In this document: piece by piece, positions 48,214-56,793 of the stretch
How positions within the stretch are numbered: the first letter of the stretch is position 1
Layout: each line of letters begins with the position of its first letter
Assembly (NCBI GenBank): GCA_017538895.1
Contig: JAFYHY010000097.1
Span: 1 to 64,000 of the forward strand
DNA: 64,000 nucleotides
Reading direction: 5' to 3'
DNA from: Aeriscardovia sp.
GTDB taxonomy: Bacteria > Actinomycetota > Actinomycetes > Actinomycetales > Bifidobacteriaceae
Position numbers and translations under genes: made by a program
The notes under the pieces: generated by a model
What the model saw: only the letters and a program-made list of their open reading frames with translations
Told to the model about the DNA's origin: nothing
Database searches by the model: none

Positions 48214-50055
48214 TCAGTCTAATGTATACGGCTGTGACAGTTGTTGAATCATATCTTTCACTTGATCAACAGCTTGATCAGCTGGAACAGTCATTGACTG
48301 GCCTCCATCACGAACACGTAGTTCAATGGATCCATCTTTCGTAAAACTCTTACCGACAACAGCGATAATTGGCATACCTAGGAGTTCAGCGTCGTTGAAC
48401 TTAACACCTGGTGATACCTTTGCACGGTCATCAAGAATGACTTCAATATTTTCTTTAGCTAGCTTCTGGACAAAGTCTTCAGCAGCTTGAGAAATCTCAT
48501 TACCTTTTCCAGCAATGACAACATGCACTTGAGCTGGAGCAACGGTAATAGGCCACATAATGCCTTTATCATCGTGGTGGAATTCAGCGATGCAGGCAAG
48601 AACTCGTGAGACTCCAATACCATAAGAGCCCATCCATACTGGTACAGATTTTCCGTTCTCATTTAAGACATTGAAGCTTAATGCCTTTGAATACTTCAAG
48701 CCAAGTTGGAAGACTTGGCCGATTTCAACGCCGCGTTCGAAGGATAACGGTCCAGATCCATCAGGACTCATATCACCTGGGTTAAGTTGTGAAGCTTCGA
48801 TAACACCATCTGCAGTGAAATCGCGTCCGTATACAAGATTGATCGAGTGTGTATCAGCCTTGTTAGCTCCGCTGACCCATGCGCTACCAGAAGCAACATG
48901 CGCATCAATGTAGTATTCAACTGGATTTTCGATGCCTGCAGCTTGAGCTTGAGGACCAAGTACCATAGGTCCGATGAAGCCTTTAACTAATTCTGGGTGT
49001 TCGGCTAGTTCTTCATCAGTTGCCAAAGACATTTCTAATGGTGACAAGCATGCTTCAACACGTTTGAGATCGATTTGACGGTCACCTGGTAAACCTACAA
49101 CAATCAGCTTGGTCTTGCCATCAGGATAGTGAGCAGTCAATACAATGTTCTTTAAGGTATCAGCACTCTCCCATTGACGATCAGTACGTGAGGCTACTGA
49201 ATTCAATGTGTCAACAAGATCATCAATAGATCCTGCTTGTGGGGTATTAACATCGGATGATTGTGGGGTTGCTGAATAGTCAATACTGTCAAGAGCAGGC
49301 GTCTTTAAGGCTTCAACATTCCATGCTTTTCCAGCAGGTGATTGAGCAAATGTATCTTCACCAATTGGTAATGGTGCTAAGAATTCTTCAGATTCAGAGC
49401 CACCCATTGGTCCCGAGAAGGCATGAACGATCACATATTTCACGCCTAAACGTTGATAGACACGCTCATATGCTGCACGTTGGTCTGCATAACAGCGTCG
49501 TAATCCGTCTTCATCAAGTGTGAAGGAATAGGCATCTTTCATGATGAACTCACGGCCACGAATTAATCCTGCTCGCGGGCGTGCTTCATCACGGTACTTG
49601 GTTTGGATCTGATAGAGAGTAACTGGCAAATCTTTGTATGAAGAATACAAATCTTTTGCCAATAAAGTAAACATCTCTTCATGTGTTGGGGCAAGTAAGT
49701 AGTCAGCTTTATGACGATCTTTTAATTTAAAGATGTTATCGCCGTATTCTTCCCAACGGTTTGTAATTTCATATGGCTCACGAGGAAGTAAAGCAGGAAG
49801 ATGCACTTCCTGGGCACCAATCTTGGCCATTTCTTCGCGAACAATGCTTTCCACTTTATTTAAAACGCGAAGACCAAGAGGCAGCCAAGCAAATACACCT
49901 GGTGCTTCTTTGCGAATATAAGCAGCGCGAATTAATAATTTTGCGGAATCAATATCTTCGTCGGCTGGATTATCACGCAACGTGCGTAAAAAGAGAGTCG
50001 ACATACGTAATGGTTCTGAAGTCATATTTTCAAAGTTAGTCATGAAACATGACAT
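48214..50055 (-). CDS. proS: Prolyl-tRNA synthetase (bacterial type with insertion domain)
   Basis: A 613-residue class II ProRS. Motif 1 lies around the LPALLPREPYEITNRW segment, motif 2 is TKYRDEARPRAGLIRGREFIMKDAYSF (core RDEARPRAGLIRGRE), motif 3 is GSYGIGVSRVL. The long stretch between motifs 2 and 3 (about 230-430) is the editing (INS/YbaK-like) domain of bacterial ProRS. Several ATGs are possible at the start (50055, 50043, 50025, 50004); none has a clear ribosome site, and the conserved part begins at STLFLRTLRDNPAD, so the true start may be internal. Confidence 0.95.
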   Translation of the reverse strand: MSCFMTNFENMTSEPLRMSTLFLRTLRDNPADEDIDSAKLLIRAAYIRKEAPGVFAWLPLGLRVLNKVESIVREEMAKIGAQEVHLPALLPREPYEITNRWEEYGDNIFKLKDRHKADYLLAPTHEEMFTLLAKDLYSSYKDLPVTLYQIQTKYRDEARPRAGLIRGREFIMKDAYSFTLDEDGLRRCYADQRAAYERVYQRLGVKYVIVHAFSGPMGGSESEEFLAPLPIGEDTFAQSPAGKAWNVEALKTPALDSIDYSATPQSSDVNTPQAGSIDDLVDTLNSVASRTDRQWESADTLKNIVLTAHYPDGKTKLIVVGLPGDRQIDLKRVEACLSPLEMSLATDEELAEHPELVKGFIGPMVLGPQAQAAGIENPVEYYIDAHVASGSAWVSGANKADTHSINLVYGRDFTADGVIEASQLNPGDMSPDGSGPLSFERGVEIGQVFQLGLKYSKALSFNVLNENGKSVPVWMGSYGIGVSRVLACIAEFHHDDKGIMWPITVAPAQVHVVIAGKGNEISQAAEDFVQKLAKENIEVILDDRAKVSPGVKFNDAELLGMPIIAVVGKSFTKDGSIELRVRDGGQSMTVPADQAVDQVKDMIQQLSQPYTLD

Positions 50056-50060
50056 CTTTA

Positions 50061-51428
50061 TTAAAAGAGCGACGATCCGCTTGCAAATGAGAAAGAATCT
50101 ATTCCTTCTGTTTCTAATTGTTGTACTACTGCTTCTGATAAATCTTTAAGTTCTTGATCTAATTGTTGTGCATATGGAGAAATAAGAAAAGCTTTTTCGT
50201 TGATATCTTCTAAGAACAGCCCTTGAAGCGTTTCAACTCGTGACAGAGCAACATATCCCATTCCAGCTGTAAATGTCCGTCGGAGATCCATCATAGCTGC
50301 ATCAAGTGTCATACCCTGTGATTTATGGATGGTAATGCCCCATGCGCACCGTAAAGGTATTTGAGTTACTTCAGCAAGTGTGGTGTCACCATCTATCATT
50401 TTCCAACTTGCAGGACGTATAACAGTAATATAACCATTCTCGAACTCTACAAGCGGATAACCGCCTTTACTTTCTGGCAAAAAATCAATAACTGTTCCTA
50501 ATGATCCATTAACGTAATGGTGTTCTAAATCATTACGTAAGGCCATCACAGCTGCACCTTGTTTCAGTATAAGATGATCAGGCGCAAGAACACTTTGTTT
50601 CAATTTTTTAACTGTCACGCTTTGTCCAAATGACTCAGTTAAAAATACATGTTCTTCCCCAGCTAAATCAGCTAACCGCTGATCATTTAATCGGTCTGCT
50701 TGTACGTTTGTTGGGAATAAGCGAACAGCAACTTGATCTTCTAATGGTATCTGGTGGCAACGTGACAGAAGAATGTTCCGATCATGATCAGTAATCGTTC
50801 CCTGACGTATATCAGTAAGAACTGTTAACAGTTCCCCATTATTCTGACGATGTTGCTCAGTTAAATAGCAGATTTGTAATCCCATTTGTGACCAGACAAA
50901 TGACTCAGTAATAAAGCCATCTGGATTACGATCTTTATAACGGTTACGGAATTCTTCTGTTTTGACATCATGTTGTGATGAATGTTGCCACGCTTTGACT
51001 ACTGGAGGAAGCTGATAAAAATCACCTGAGAGAACTACTTGTAGCCCACCAAATGGTGTTGAATCATTCCTGATTTTTCGACACACTTGGTCAACAAGAT
51101 CAAAAAGCCATGCTGGGGTCATAGACACTTCGTCAATGATAAGGACATCAGCAGCATTAATTGCTTTTTTTCGACGTGTACGAATCTGCTTATACAAGTC
51201 ATCTGTCAGTGAAGTTGCAATACCTAGACCACTCCATGAATGAAGAGTTTGCCCGTTCAAATGAGTTGCAGCAATACCAGTCGAAGCTGTAATAGCAATG
51301 TTTTTACCGATGTTTTTTTCTTCAGCAATAAAGCGATTTAACAGATACGTTTTACCTGAACCTGGAGCTCCTGTAATAAAGGTACTAGCTCCACTTTGGA
51401 GAATCGCGAGTGCTTGATCCTGACGCAT
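50061..51428 (-). CDS. PIF1/RecD-like SF1B DNA helicase
   Basis: A 455-residue helicase. Motif I GAPGSGKT (residues 20-27), motif Ia ITASTGIAATHLNG, motif II LIIDEVSM, motif III LSGDFYQLPPV, and C-terminal motifs TIHKSQGMTLD and VALSRV are all intact and typical of PIF1 (5'-3' unwinding, including structured DNA) more than RecD2. It ends 6 bp before proS begins and is 43 bp downstream of orn. Confidence 0.9.
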   Translation of the reverse strand: MRQDQALAILQSGASTFITGAPGSGKTYLLNRFIAEEKNIGKNIAITASTGIAATHLNGQTLHSWSGLGIATSLTDDLYKQIRTRRKKAINAADVLIIDEVSMTPAWLFDLVDQVCRKIRNDSTPFGGLQVVLSGDFYQLPPVVKAWQHSSQHDVKTEEFRNRYKDRNPDGFITESFVWSQMGLQICYLTEQHRQNNGELLTVLTDIRQGTITDHDRNILLSRCHQIPLEDQVAVRLFPTNVQADRLNDQRLADLAGEEHVFLTESFGQSVTVKKLKQSVLAPDHLILKQGAAVMALRNDLEHHYVNGSLGTVIDFLPESKGGYPLVEFENGYITVIRPASWKMIDGDTTLAEVTQIPLRCAWGITIHKSQGMTLDAAMMDLRRTFTAGMGYVALSRVETLQGLFLEDINEKAFLISPYAQQLDQELKDLSEAVVQQLETEGIDSFSFASGSSLF

Positions 51429-51470
51429 AGTGTGCTTATATCTTTCTAATCAGTTGTGGGTTGCTGTAAT

Positions 51471-52172
51471 TTAGTAGTCTGCTTTTGGTGCTGTGAGTGG
51501 GTTAGAAACGATGTGTCCTTCTTGTTCGTAGGTGCGTAGAAGGCTGGTTTGTTCGATATGTTGTTCTATGGTGGCTGCTTCGTTGGCGGAGAGTCCTGGG
51601 CTTGGGAGGAACATAGTATCTTTGTAGTAGCGGAGTTCGTCGATGGATTCAATGATGTCGGCGAGTGCTCGGTCTCCTCCGTGTTTGATTGGTTTGTTGA
51701 TGTATGTTTGTGGGTACCATCTGCGGCAGAGTTCTTTGATGGTACTGACGTCAATGGTTCTGTAGTGTAGTTGTGACATGAGTGTTGGCATGAAGTGGTC
51801 TAGGAATTTTTTATCGGAGCCGATGGTGTTTCCAGCGAGGTGTGCTTTCCCGTTTTGTAGGAGGTATTGCTGGATGTAGTTGAGGACGCGTTGTTCTGCT
51901 TCTTGGTAGCTGATGCCGTTTTTCATTTGTTCGATGAGGCCGTTGTCTGTGTGCATTTTCCAGACGATGTCGTTATGGCGCATGTGTTCGAAGGCGTGGT
52001 CGCTTGGTTTGATGATGAATTCGATTCCTTTGTCGAGGATGTTGAGGTTGAAATCTGTTGGGACGACTGCGATTTCGCATAGTTCATCATTGAAGATGTC
52101 GAGTCCTGTCATTTCGCAATCAATCCAGATGAGTCGTGATTCTTCTGGGGTATAGGTTATGGTGTCTGCCAT
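51471..52172 (-). CDS. orn: Oligoribonuclease with altered catalytic histidine
   Basis: A 233-residue DEDDh 3'-5' exonuclease that normally degrades 2-5 nt RNA and pGpG. IDCEMTGLD gives the first Asp and Glu, NTIGSDKKFLDHFMP the third acid, and DVSTIKELCRRWYP is typical. The last motif, which in this family reads HRALADI or HQAMDDI (His-x4-Asp), here reads DRALADI: the general-base His is Asp167 (codon 51672-51674, GAC), with the metal Asp172 retained. A His lies three residues earlier (KHGGD). About 30 extra residues end the protein. Codon use is strongly C-ending, unlike the genes on either side. AAAGGA precedes the ATG. Confidence 0.92.
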   Translation of the reverse strand: MADTITYTPEESRLIWIDCEMTGLDIFNDELCEIAVVPTDFNLNILDKGIEFIIKPSDHAFEHMRHNDIVWKMHTDNGLIEQMKNGISYQEAEQRVLNYIQQYLLQNGKAHLAGNTIGSDKKFLDHFMPTLMSQLHYRTIDVSTIKELCRRWYPQTYINKPIKHGGDRALADIIESIDELRYYKDTMFLPSPGLSANEAATIEQHIEQTSLLRTYEQEGHIVSNPLTAPKADY

Positions 52173-52197
52173 TTTGTGTCCTTTCTAGGGGATGTGG

Positions 52198-52749
52198 TTA
52201 GTGTTTTTTGTTTATATTGTTGAGTTTATCTTCTGGTTTGATGGCAAGGTATGGTGCGAGATCTGAGTCATCATGTGCGTGTTTTGTTTTTCGTGGTTCG
52301 GTCATTTGCATGTGTGCGAATTTTTCTGGTGTGTTGATGAGTGGGATGTTGCTGGTGAGAACCAGAATTGATTCTATGAAGAGGATGAGGAGTGCGCCGA
52401 TGGCGAGGATCCATGCAAAGATAACGTGGTTGAACCAGGTGTAGTGTTTAAGAATGAGTAGAGCAATAAAAATGATCAGGATTTTAACGACCCATGATCC
52501 CATGGTAATGCCGATGAAGCTTCGTGGTGTGAGGTGCTTGTTTCCTAAGATGGCGAAGGTGATTGGTGTTGTTAGGCTGAAGAAAAGGAGAACAACAAAA
52601 GCAAGAATTGCGCCTATCAATCCTGCGTGTCCTGCATGCGCATTACCGATGATAGATCCGATGATAAGTAAAAGAATGAGTGCGCTGATACTGGCAAGTA
52701 CAATACGTTTCATTAAGAGTAATACTGCATTCTGCGATTGATTAATCAT
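52198..52749 (-). CDS. Four-helix membrane protein (AtpI-like by position)
   Basis: A 183-residue protein with four membrane helices (about residues 12-33, 40-66, 80-100, 105-130) and a hydrophilic tail. In many actinobacteria a protein of this shape lies between wecA/rfe and the ATP synthase operon and is classed as AtpI-like. Here it overlaps wecA by 8 bp, but the next gene is orn and no atp gene follows. The call rests on topology and neighbours, not on motifs. Its 3' half shares the odd C-ending codons of orn. Confidence 0.5.
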   Translation of the reverse strand: MINQSQNAVLLLMKRIVLASISALILLLIIGSIIGNAHAGHAGLIGAILAFVVLLFFSLTTPITFAILGNKHLTPRSFIGITMGSWVVKILIIFIALLILKHYTWFNHVIFAWILAIGALLILFIESILVLTSNIPLINTPEKFAHMQMTEPRKTKHAHDDSDLAPYLAIKPEDKLNNINKKH

Positions 52750-53893
52750 TTTTATGTTCTCCTTTCTGTTGCTGTGCTAATAAATTTTCTTGTCGTATTT
52801 CTCGTAGTCGTTGTCGATAATGTGGTACAAGGGTTAAGGCGCTAAGGATTGGAACAAGAATACATAGCATAGTGATAATGACTGAAGCGGTATAAAACAA
52901 AGTCATAATGGATGAGAAGGCGATCACAAAGGCCCATCCCCACATGATGAGTACGGCACCGCGTACAGTGTGACCGATACGAATCATGCGGTGGTGAAGA
53001 TGCATACGATCTGGATGCATTGGAGATTGTCCATGTGATGTTCGTCGGATAATAGCCATGCACATGTCCAGTACTGGTATGAAGAGGACGAGGATTGGAA
53101 GCAAAATTGGCATGAATACTGGCATTGCAATACCGGAATGCATTGTTGATGGGTCAAAGTGTCCAGTAAGAACAACAGAAGCGCAGGTTACTAAATATCC
53201 GAGAAGCATTGATCCAGAATCACCCATAAAGATGCTGGCTGGATGCCAATTATGAATAAGGAATCCAATACATACGCCAACGAGAATCATGTCGAGGAGC
53301 GTTGCCATTGAAGCAAAGCTTGGCTGTGATCGTGACAGAATATAACTATAGGTTGCAAATGCTAAGCCGCCTATAGCGACAATTCCAGCTGCCAAACCAT
53401 CTAAGCCATCAACAAAATTCACTGCATTAATTGACGTAACGATCAATAATGCGGTAATTGCCATTGATAATGATGGTGATGCTGTAATTAATGTTGTTCC
53501 CCATGGTAATGAAACGATTTGTACGCCTTTCCACGAGACAAAAACAGCAATGAGAATTTGCCCTGACATTTTGAGCATCCAGTCAAGGTCCCAAATATCA
53601 TCGCATACGCCTAAGGCGCAGATCATAGCTGCTCCAGCAAGAATAATCCATGACTGGTTATCACTACGAGGAAAAACACGTGAAATCCATGGTGCTGACC
53701 GTGCAAAGCATAAGGCTACAGCAAAACCAATCAGCATAGCGACTCCTCCCATACGAGGAGTCGGCGTCGTATGCATATCACGCGCACGAATCTGACCAAT
53801 AGCACCAACTTTGATTGCTAGTAATCGAATTGGAGGCGTGGCAATAAAGGTTACTACCGCAGCGATTAAGGCAATAAATAAGTAAACTCTCAT
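52742..53893 (-). CDS. wecA: Undecaprenyl-phosphate sugar-1-phosphate transferase (WecA/TagO family)
   Basis: A 383-residue polytopic enzyme (about 10-11 helices) that links a HexNAc-1-phosphate to undecaprenyl phosphate, the first step of teichoic-acid or arabinogalactan-type glycan synthesis. Seen: GVCDDIWDLDW (DDxxD), NFVDGLDGLAAG, GDSGSMLLG, and the cytosolic HHRMIRIGH. It begins at the last base of tsaC (1-bp overlap). Confidence 0.92.
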   Translation of the reverse strand: MRVYLFIALIAAVVTFIATPPIRLLAIKVGAIGQIRARDMHTTPTPRMGGVAMLIGFAVALCFARSAPWISRVFPRSDNQSWIILAGAAMICALGVCDDIWDLDWMLKMSGQILIAVFVSWKGVQIVSLPWGTTLITASPSLSMAITALLIVTSINAVNFVDGLDGLAAGIVAIGGLAFATYSYILSRSQPSFASMATLLDMILVGVCIGFLIHNWHPASIFMGDSGSMLLGYLVTCASVVLTGHFDPSTMHSGIAMPVFMPILLPILVLFIPVLDMCMAIIRRTSHGQSPMHPDRMHLHHRMIRIGHTVRGAVLIMWGWAFVIAFSSIMTLFYTASVIITMLCILVPILSALTLVPHYRQRLREIRQENLLAQQQKGEHKND

Positions 53894-54651
53894 TAGCTTT
53901 CCTGGTCAAACTGAGATGTATTCAAGACCGCTATTAACGCATCATTAAGTGTTTTGCCACCTTGTTGATCCATAAGTGACGCTGGCATGAAAAACGCATT
54001 AGCACGGATAGCATAGTGATGAATCACTGCTGATGGGATTACTCCTTCTCGAAGAATAATAATACCATCAGTAGCCTGTGGGTCAGCCGCTACAACAGTT
54101 GATCCGGTTGATCCTGGTGTTGGTCCTGCATCAAGATAAAGAGCCACATCATTACCCAAGGCTGTATAGGCTTCCATCACAGTTGAAGCAGAGGTTTCTC
54201 CTGATTTATTAGCACTAGTACAGGCTAATGGTCCTGTCATACGAACAATCGCATTTAGAGATGGGCAATCTGGGATACGTATTGCTTGTGTTTGTGTCCC
54301 ATCCTCTTCATGTTTCATGGTTACTAACGGTGATTCTTCTGTTTTCACTGTTGCTATAGGAGAAAAACCGCCAGGTAATAATCCTTCTGCAAGGATATCT
54401 AATGGCTGCGGTAATTCTAAACCAAGCTGCTGAAGATCATTAAGATCCGATATAATTACTTGGATTGATTTCGATAACGGGCGTTCTTTCACTGTAAATA
54501 ATTTTTTTACTGCTTCACTATTCGTTGGGTCACAAGCAATTCCATAAACAGTGTCTGTTGGGACAACAATGAGTTCTCCTGCTTTAATTAATTGTTGTGC
54601 GTACTGAATTGATTCGTCTGTGATGGCACAAATCTTATTCGGGCTCATCAT
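53893..54651 (-). CDS. tsaC: Threonylcarbamoyl-AMP synthase (Sua5/YrdC)
   Basis: A 252-residue YrdC/Sua5-type protein that makes threonylcarbamoyl-AMP for t6A37 in tRNA. The start of the fold reads GELIVVPTDTVYGIACD, followed by the substrate loop VKERPLSKSIQVII and, later, CTSANKSGETSA and GPTPGSTGSTVV. It ends soon after the YrdC domain, so it is the short form without a full Sua5 C-terminal domain. It lies between prmC and wecA in standard actinobacterial order. Confidence 0.93.
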   Translation of the reverse strand: MMSPNKICAITDESIQYAQQLIKAGELIVVPTDTVYGIACDPTNSEAVKKLFTVKERPLSKSIQVIISDLNDLQQLGLELPQPLDILAEGLLPGGFSPIATVKTEESPLVTMKHEEDGTQTQAIRIPDCPSLNAIVRMTGPLACTSANKSGETSASTVMEAYTALGNDVALYLDAGPTPGSTGSTVVAADPQATDGIIILREGVIPSAVIHHYAIRANAFFMPASLMDQQGGKTLNDALIAVLNTSQFDQES

Positions 54652-54670
54652 TAATTATCTCCTTTGTTGC

Positions 54671-55603
54671 TCACTGAACTTTGATACCTTCTGTCCATCG
54701 ATGTCGATGCGTCAGATCGCAGCAGGTGCGCACGTCAGAAAATCCAGATTGTTTAAAATATTGTTGGAGCGACTCGCCTTGTGTAATATCATGCTCCATG
54801 ATGAGGAAACCACCAGGTTTTAATAATCGATGTGCTTGATCGACAATGCCTTGTGGAATGGATAAACCATCTTGTGAGCCACCGTAGAGCGCGTCCTCTG
54901 GATCATATTGTGCTTCAGGTTGTGTCACTGGGCGAGCTAATGGTAGATATGGTGGGTTAGTAATCACGCAATCTACTACCCCATTCAATTCTTGTAGCGT
55001 TGTTACACTTAAAGCATCAGCATGTATAGGTGTAAAGGTTGATCCTGATGCATATGAGGAAGCAACATGATGGCTATTTTTTTGAAGCCACGTGTAAGCT
55101 GTATCGTTTTTTTCTACTCCATAAACCTGTGTCTGTGGTCGTTCTACTGCCAGCGATAGGCCAATAACGCCAGATCCTGAACAGAAATCAACAACGCGAC
55201 ATAGAGTATCCTGTTTTTCCTGTTGTAGCCACTGTAATCCTCGTTCAACGATAAGTTCAGTTTCTGGTCGTGGAATAAAAACACCAGGACCTACTGACAC
55301 AGTAATATAACGGAATACTGTTGATTGAACAATATATTGTAATGGTTCTCGTGCTGATCGTCGAACAATCATTTCATTAAAACGGTGTAGAGTATCCTGC
55401 GCCTGCAACCCAAAAGAATCACGGCATGTGTACCCTAAAAGAAGAAAGCGACGTAAATCACTAATAGAACAGTCAGCGGCATCTGCGCATAGTTCTAACG
55501 CATCATGCTCAGCATACTCGATATCATGATGATACAGTGTCTGCTGAGCATCAGCTAAGACATCTTTTAATAGTACGTTGGATATATCGTCATGAGTATC
55601 CAT
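54671..55603 (-). CDS. prmC: Release factor glutamine methyltransferase PrmC
   Basis: A 310-residue N5-glutamine methyltransferase acting on the Gln of the GGQ motif in release factors. It has an N-terminal helical domain (about 1-95) and a Rossmann MTase with VVDFCSGSGVIGL and the catalytic NPPY (VITNPPYLPLA). EPLQYIVQSTVF marks the family. It follows prfA, its substrate gene, by 11 bp. Confidence 0.95.
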   Translation of the reverse strand: MDTHDDISNVLLKDVLADAQQTLYHHDIEYAEHDALELCADAADCSISDLRRFLLLGYTCRDSFGLQAQDTLHRFNEMIVRRSAREPLQYIVQSTVFRYITVSVGPGVFIPRPETELIVERGLQWLQQEKQDTLCRVVDFCSGSGVIGLSLAVERPQTQVYGVEKNDTAYTWLQKNSHHVASSYASGSTFTPIHADALSVTTLQELNGVVDCVITNPPYLPLARPVTQPEAQYDPEDALYGGSQDGLSIPQGIVDQAHRLLKPGGFLIMEHDITQGESLQQYFKQSGFSDVRTCCDLTHRHRWTEGIKVQ

Positions 55604-55614
55604 AATGTTATGAC

Positions 55615-56724
55615 TTACTCTGCTGAATGAGAAAGGCGTGCTGCCTCATCAGCTTGAATATCTGAATCAATCACAGCTTGTAAATCTCCATCAAGAACCT
55701 GATCGAGATTGTATGCCTTATATCCTGTACGGTGGTCAACAATGCGATTTTCTGGGAAGTTATAGGTACGGACTCGTTCTGATCGATCAAGACTGCGTAC
55801 TTGAGAGTGACGGAGGTTTGCTGCTTCTTCTGCTTCTTTTTCATGTTTTAAAGCAAGTAAACGTGATTTTAAGACTCGTAATGCTGCAGCACGATTCTGA
55901 ATCTGTGATTTTTGATCCTGCATACTAATCACAATTCCAGTTGGAATATGAGTCATACGAACAGCGGAATATGTTGTATTAACTGATTGTCCTCCTGGAC
56001 CAGAGCTCATGAAAGTATCAATTTTAAGGTCTTTAGGATCAATGACAATTTCATCATCATCATCGTCTGCTTCTGGGAAGACAATAATTCCAGCAGCTGA
56101 TGTTTGGATACGTCCTTGAGATTCAGTAACTGGAACTCGTTGGACTCGATGGACACCGCCCTCATATTTTAAGCTTGCCCACACACCATCGGCTGGAGCG
56201 ACTGTTCCTTTTGTACGGAATACAATCTGCGCGTCTTTAATGCCTCCCAATTGTGTAGCGTTTTCGCTTTGAATTTCCATAGCCCAGCCACGACGTTGAG
56301 CATAACGCGCGTACATTCGCATCAGATCGCCAGCGAACAAGGCAGCTTCTTCACCACCAGTTCCAGCTTTAATCTCCATAATGGTATCGCGTGCATCATC
56401 TGGATCACGAGGAACTAAAGCAGTACGTAATGCGTCTTTAGCTGTTTCCAACTGAATTTCAAGATCTTTTGCTTCATCAGCAAATAAAGAATCAACTTCT
56501 GCTAATTCCTGAGCGGCTTCAAGATCACTGCGCAAGTGCTGTACTTGTGCATATCCGTCAACGATAGATTGTAAAGCAGCATGACGGCTGCCAAGTTTAC
56601 GAAGAGTAGTAGGATCAGCACTATTTTCTGGAAGACTCATTTGCTGCTCTAACTCTTTATATTCACGAGTTGCAGTTAACGCAACAGGAAATTCAGTTTC
56701 TTCAGCTTCTTCACTTTGACTCAT
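55615..56724 (-). CDS. prfA: Peptide chain release factor 1
   Basis: A 369-residue RF1 that terminates at UAA and UAG. The codon-reading tripeptide is PVT ([15 protein letters not shown]; PxT is the RF1 mark), and the catalytic GGQ is in [14 protein letters not shown]. The N-terminal and C-terminal helices have the usual length. prmC follows closely. Confidence 0.97.
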   Translation of the reverse strand: MSQSEEAEETEFPVALTATREYKELEQQMSLPENSADPTTLRKLGSRHAALQSIVDGYAQVQHLRSDLEAAQELAEVDSLFADEAKDLEIQLETAKDALRTALVPRDPDDARDTIMEIKAGTGGEEAALFAGDLMRMYARYAQRRGWAMEIQSENATQLGGIKDAQIVFRTKGTVAPADGVWASLKYEGGVHRVQRVPVTESQGRIQTSAAGIIVFPEADDDDDEIVIDPKDLKIDTFMSSGPGGQSVNTTYSAVRMTHIPTGIVISMQDQKSQIQNRAAALRVLKSRLLALKHEKEAEEAANLRHSQVRSLDRSERVRTYNFPENRIVDHRTGYKAYNLDQVLDGDLQAVIDSDIQADEAARLSHSAE

Positions 56725-56793
56725 ATATATGCTTTACTCCCTCTGCAATAACAAATTATCTTTATCTCTATATCTATACCATCATCAAGATTG

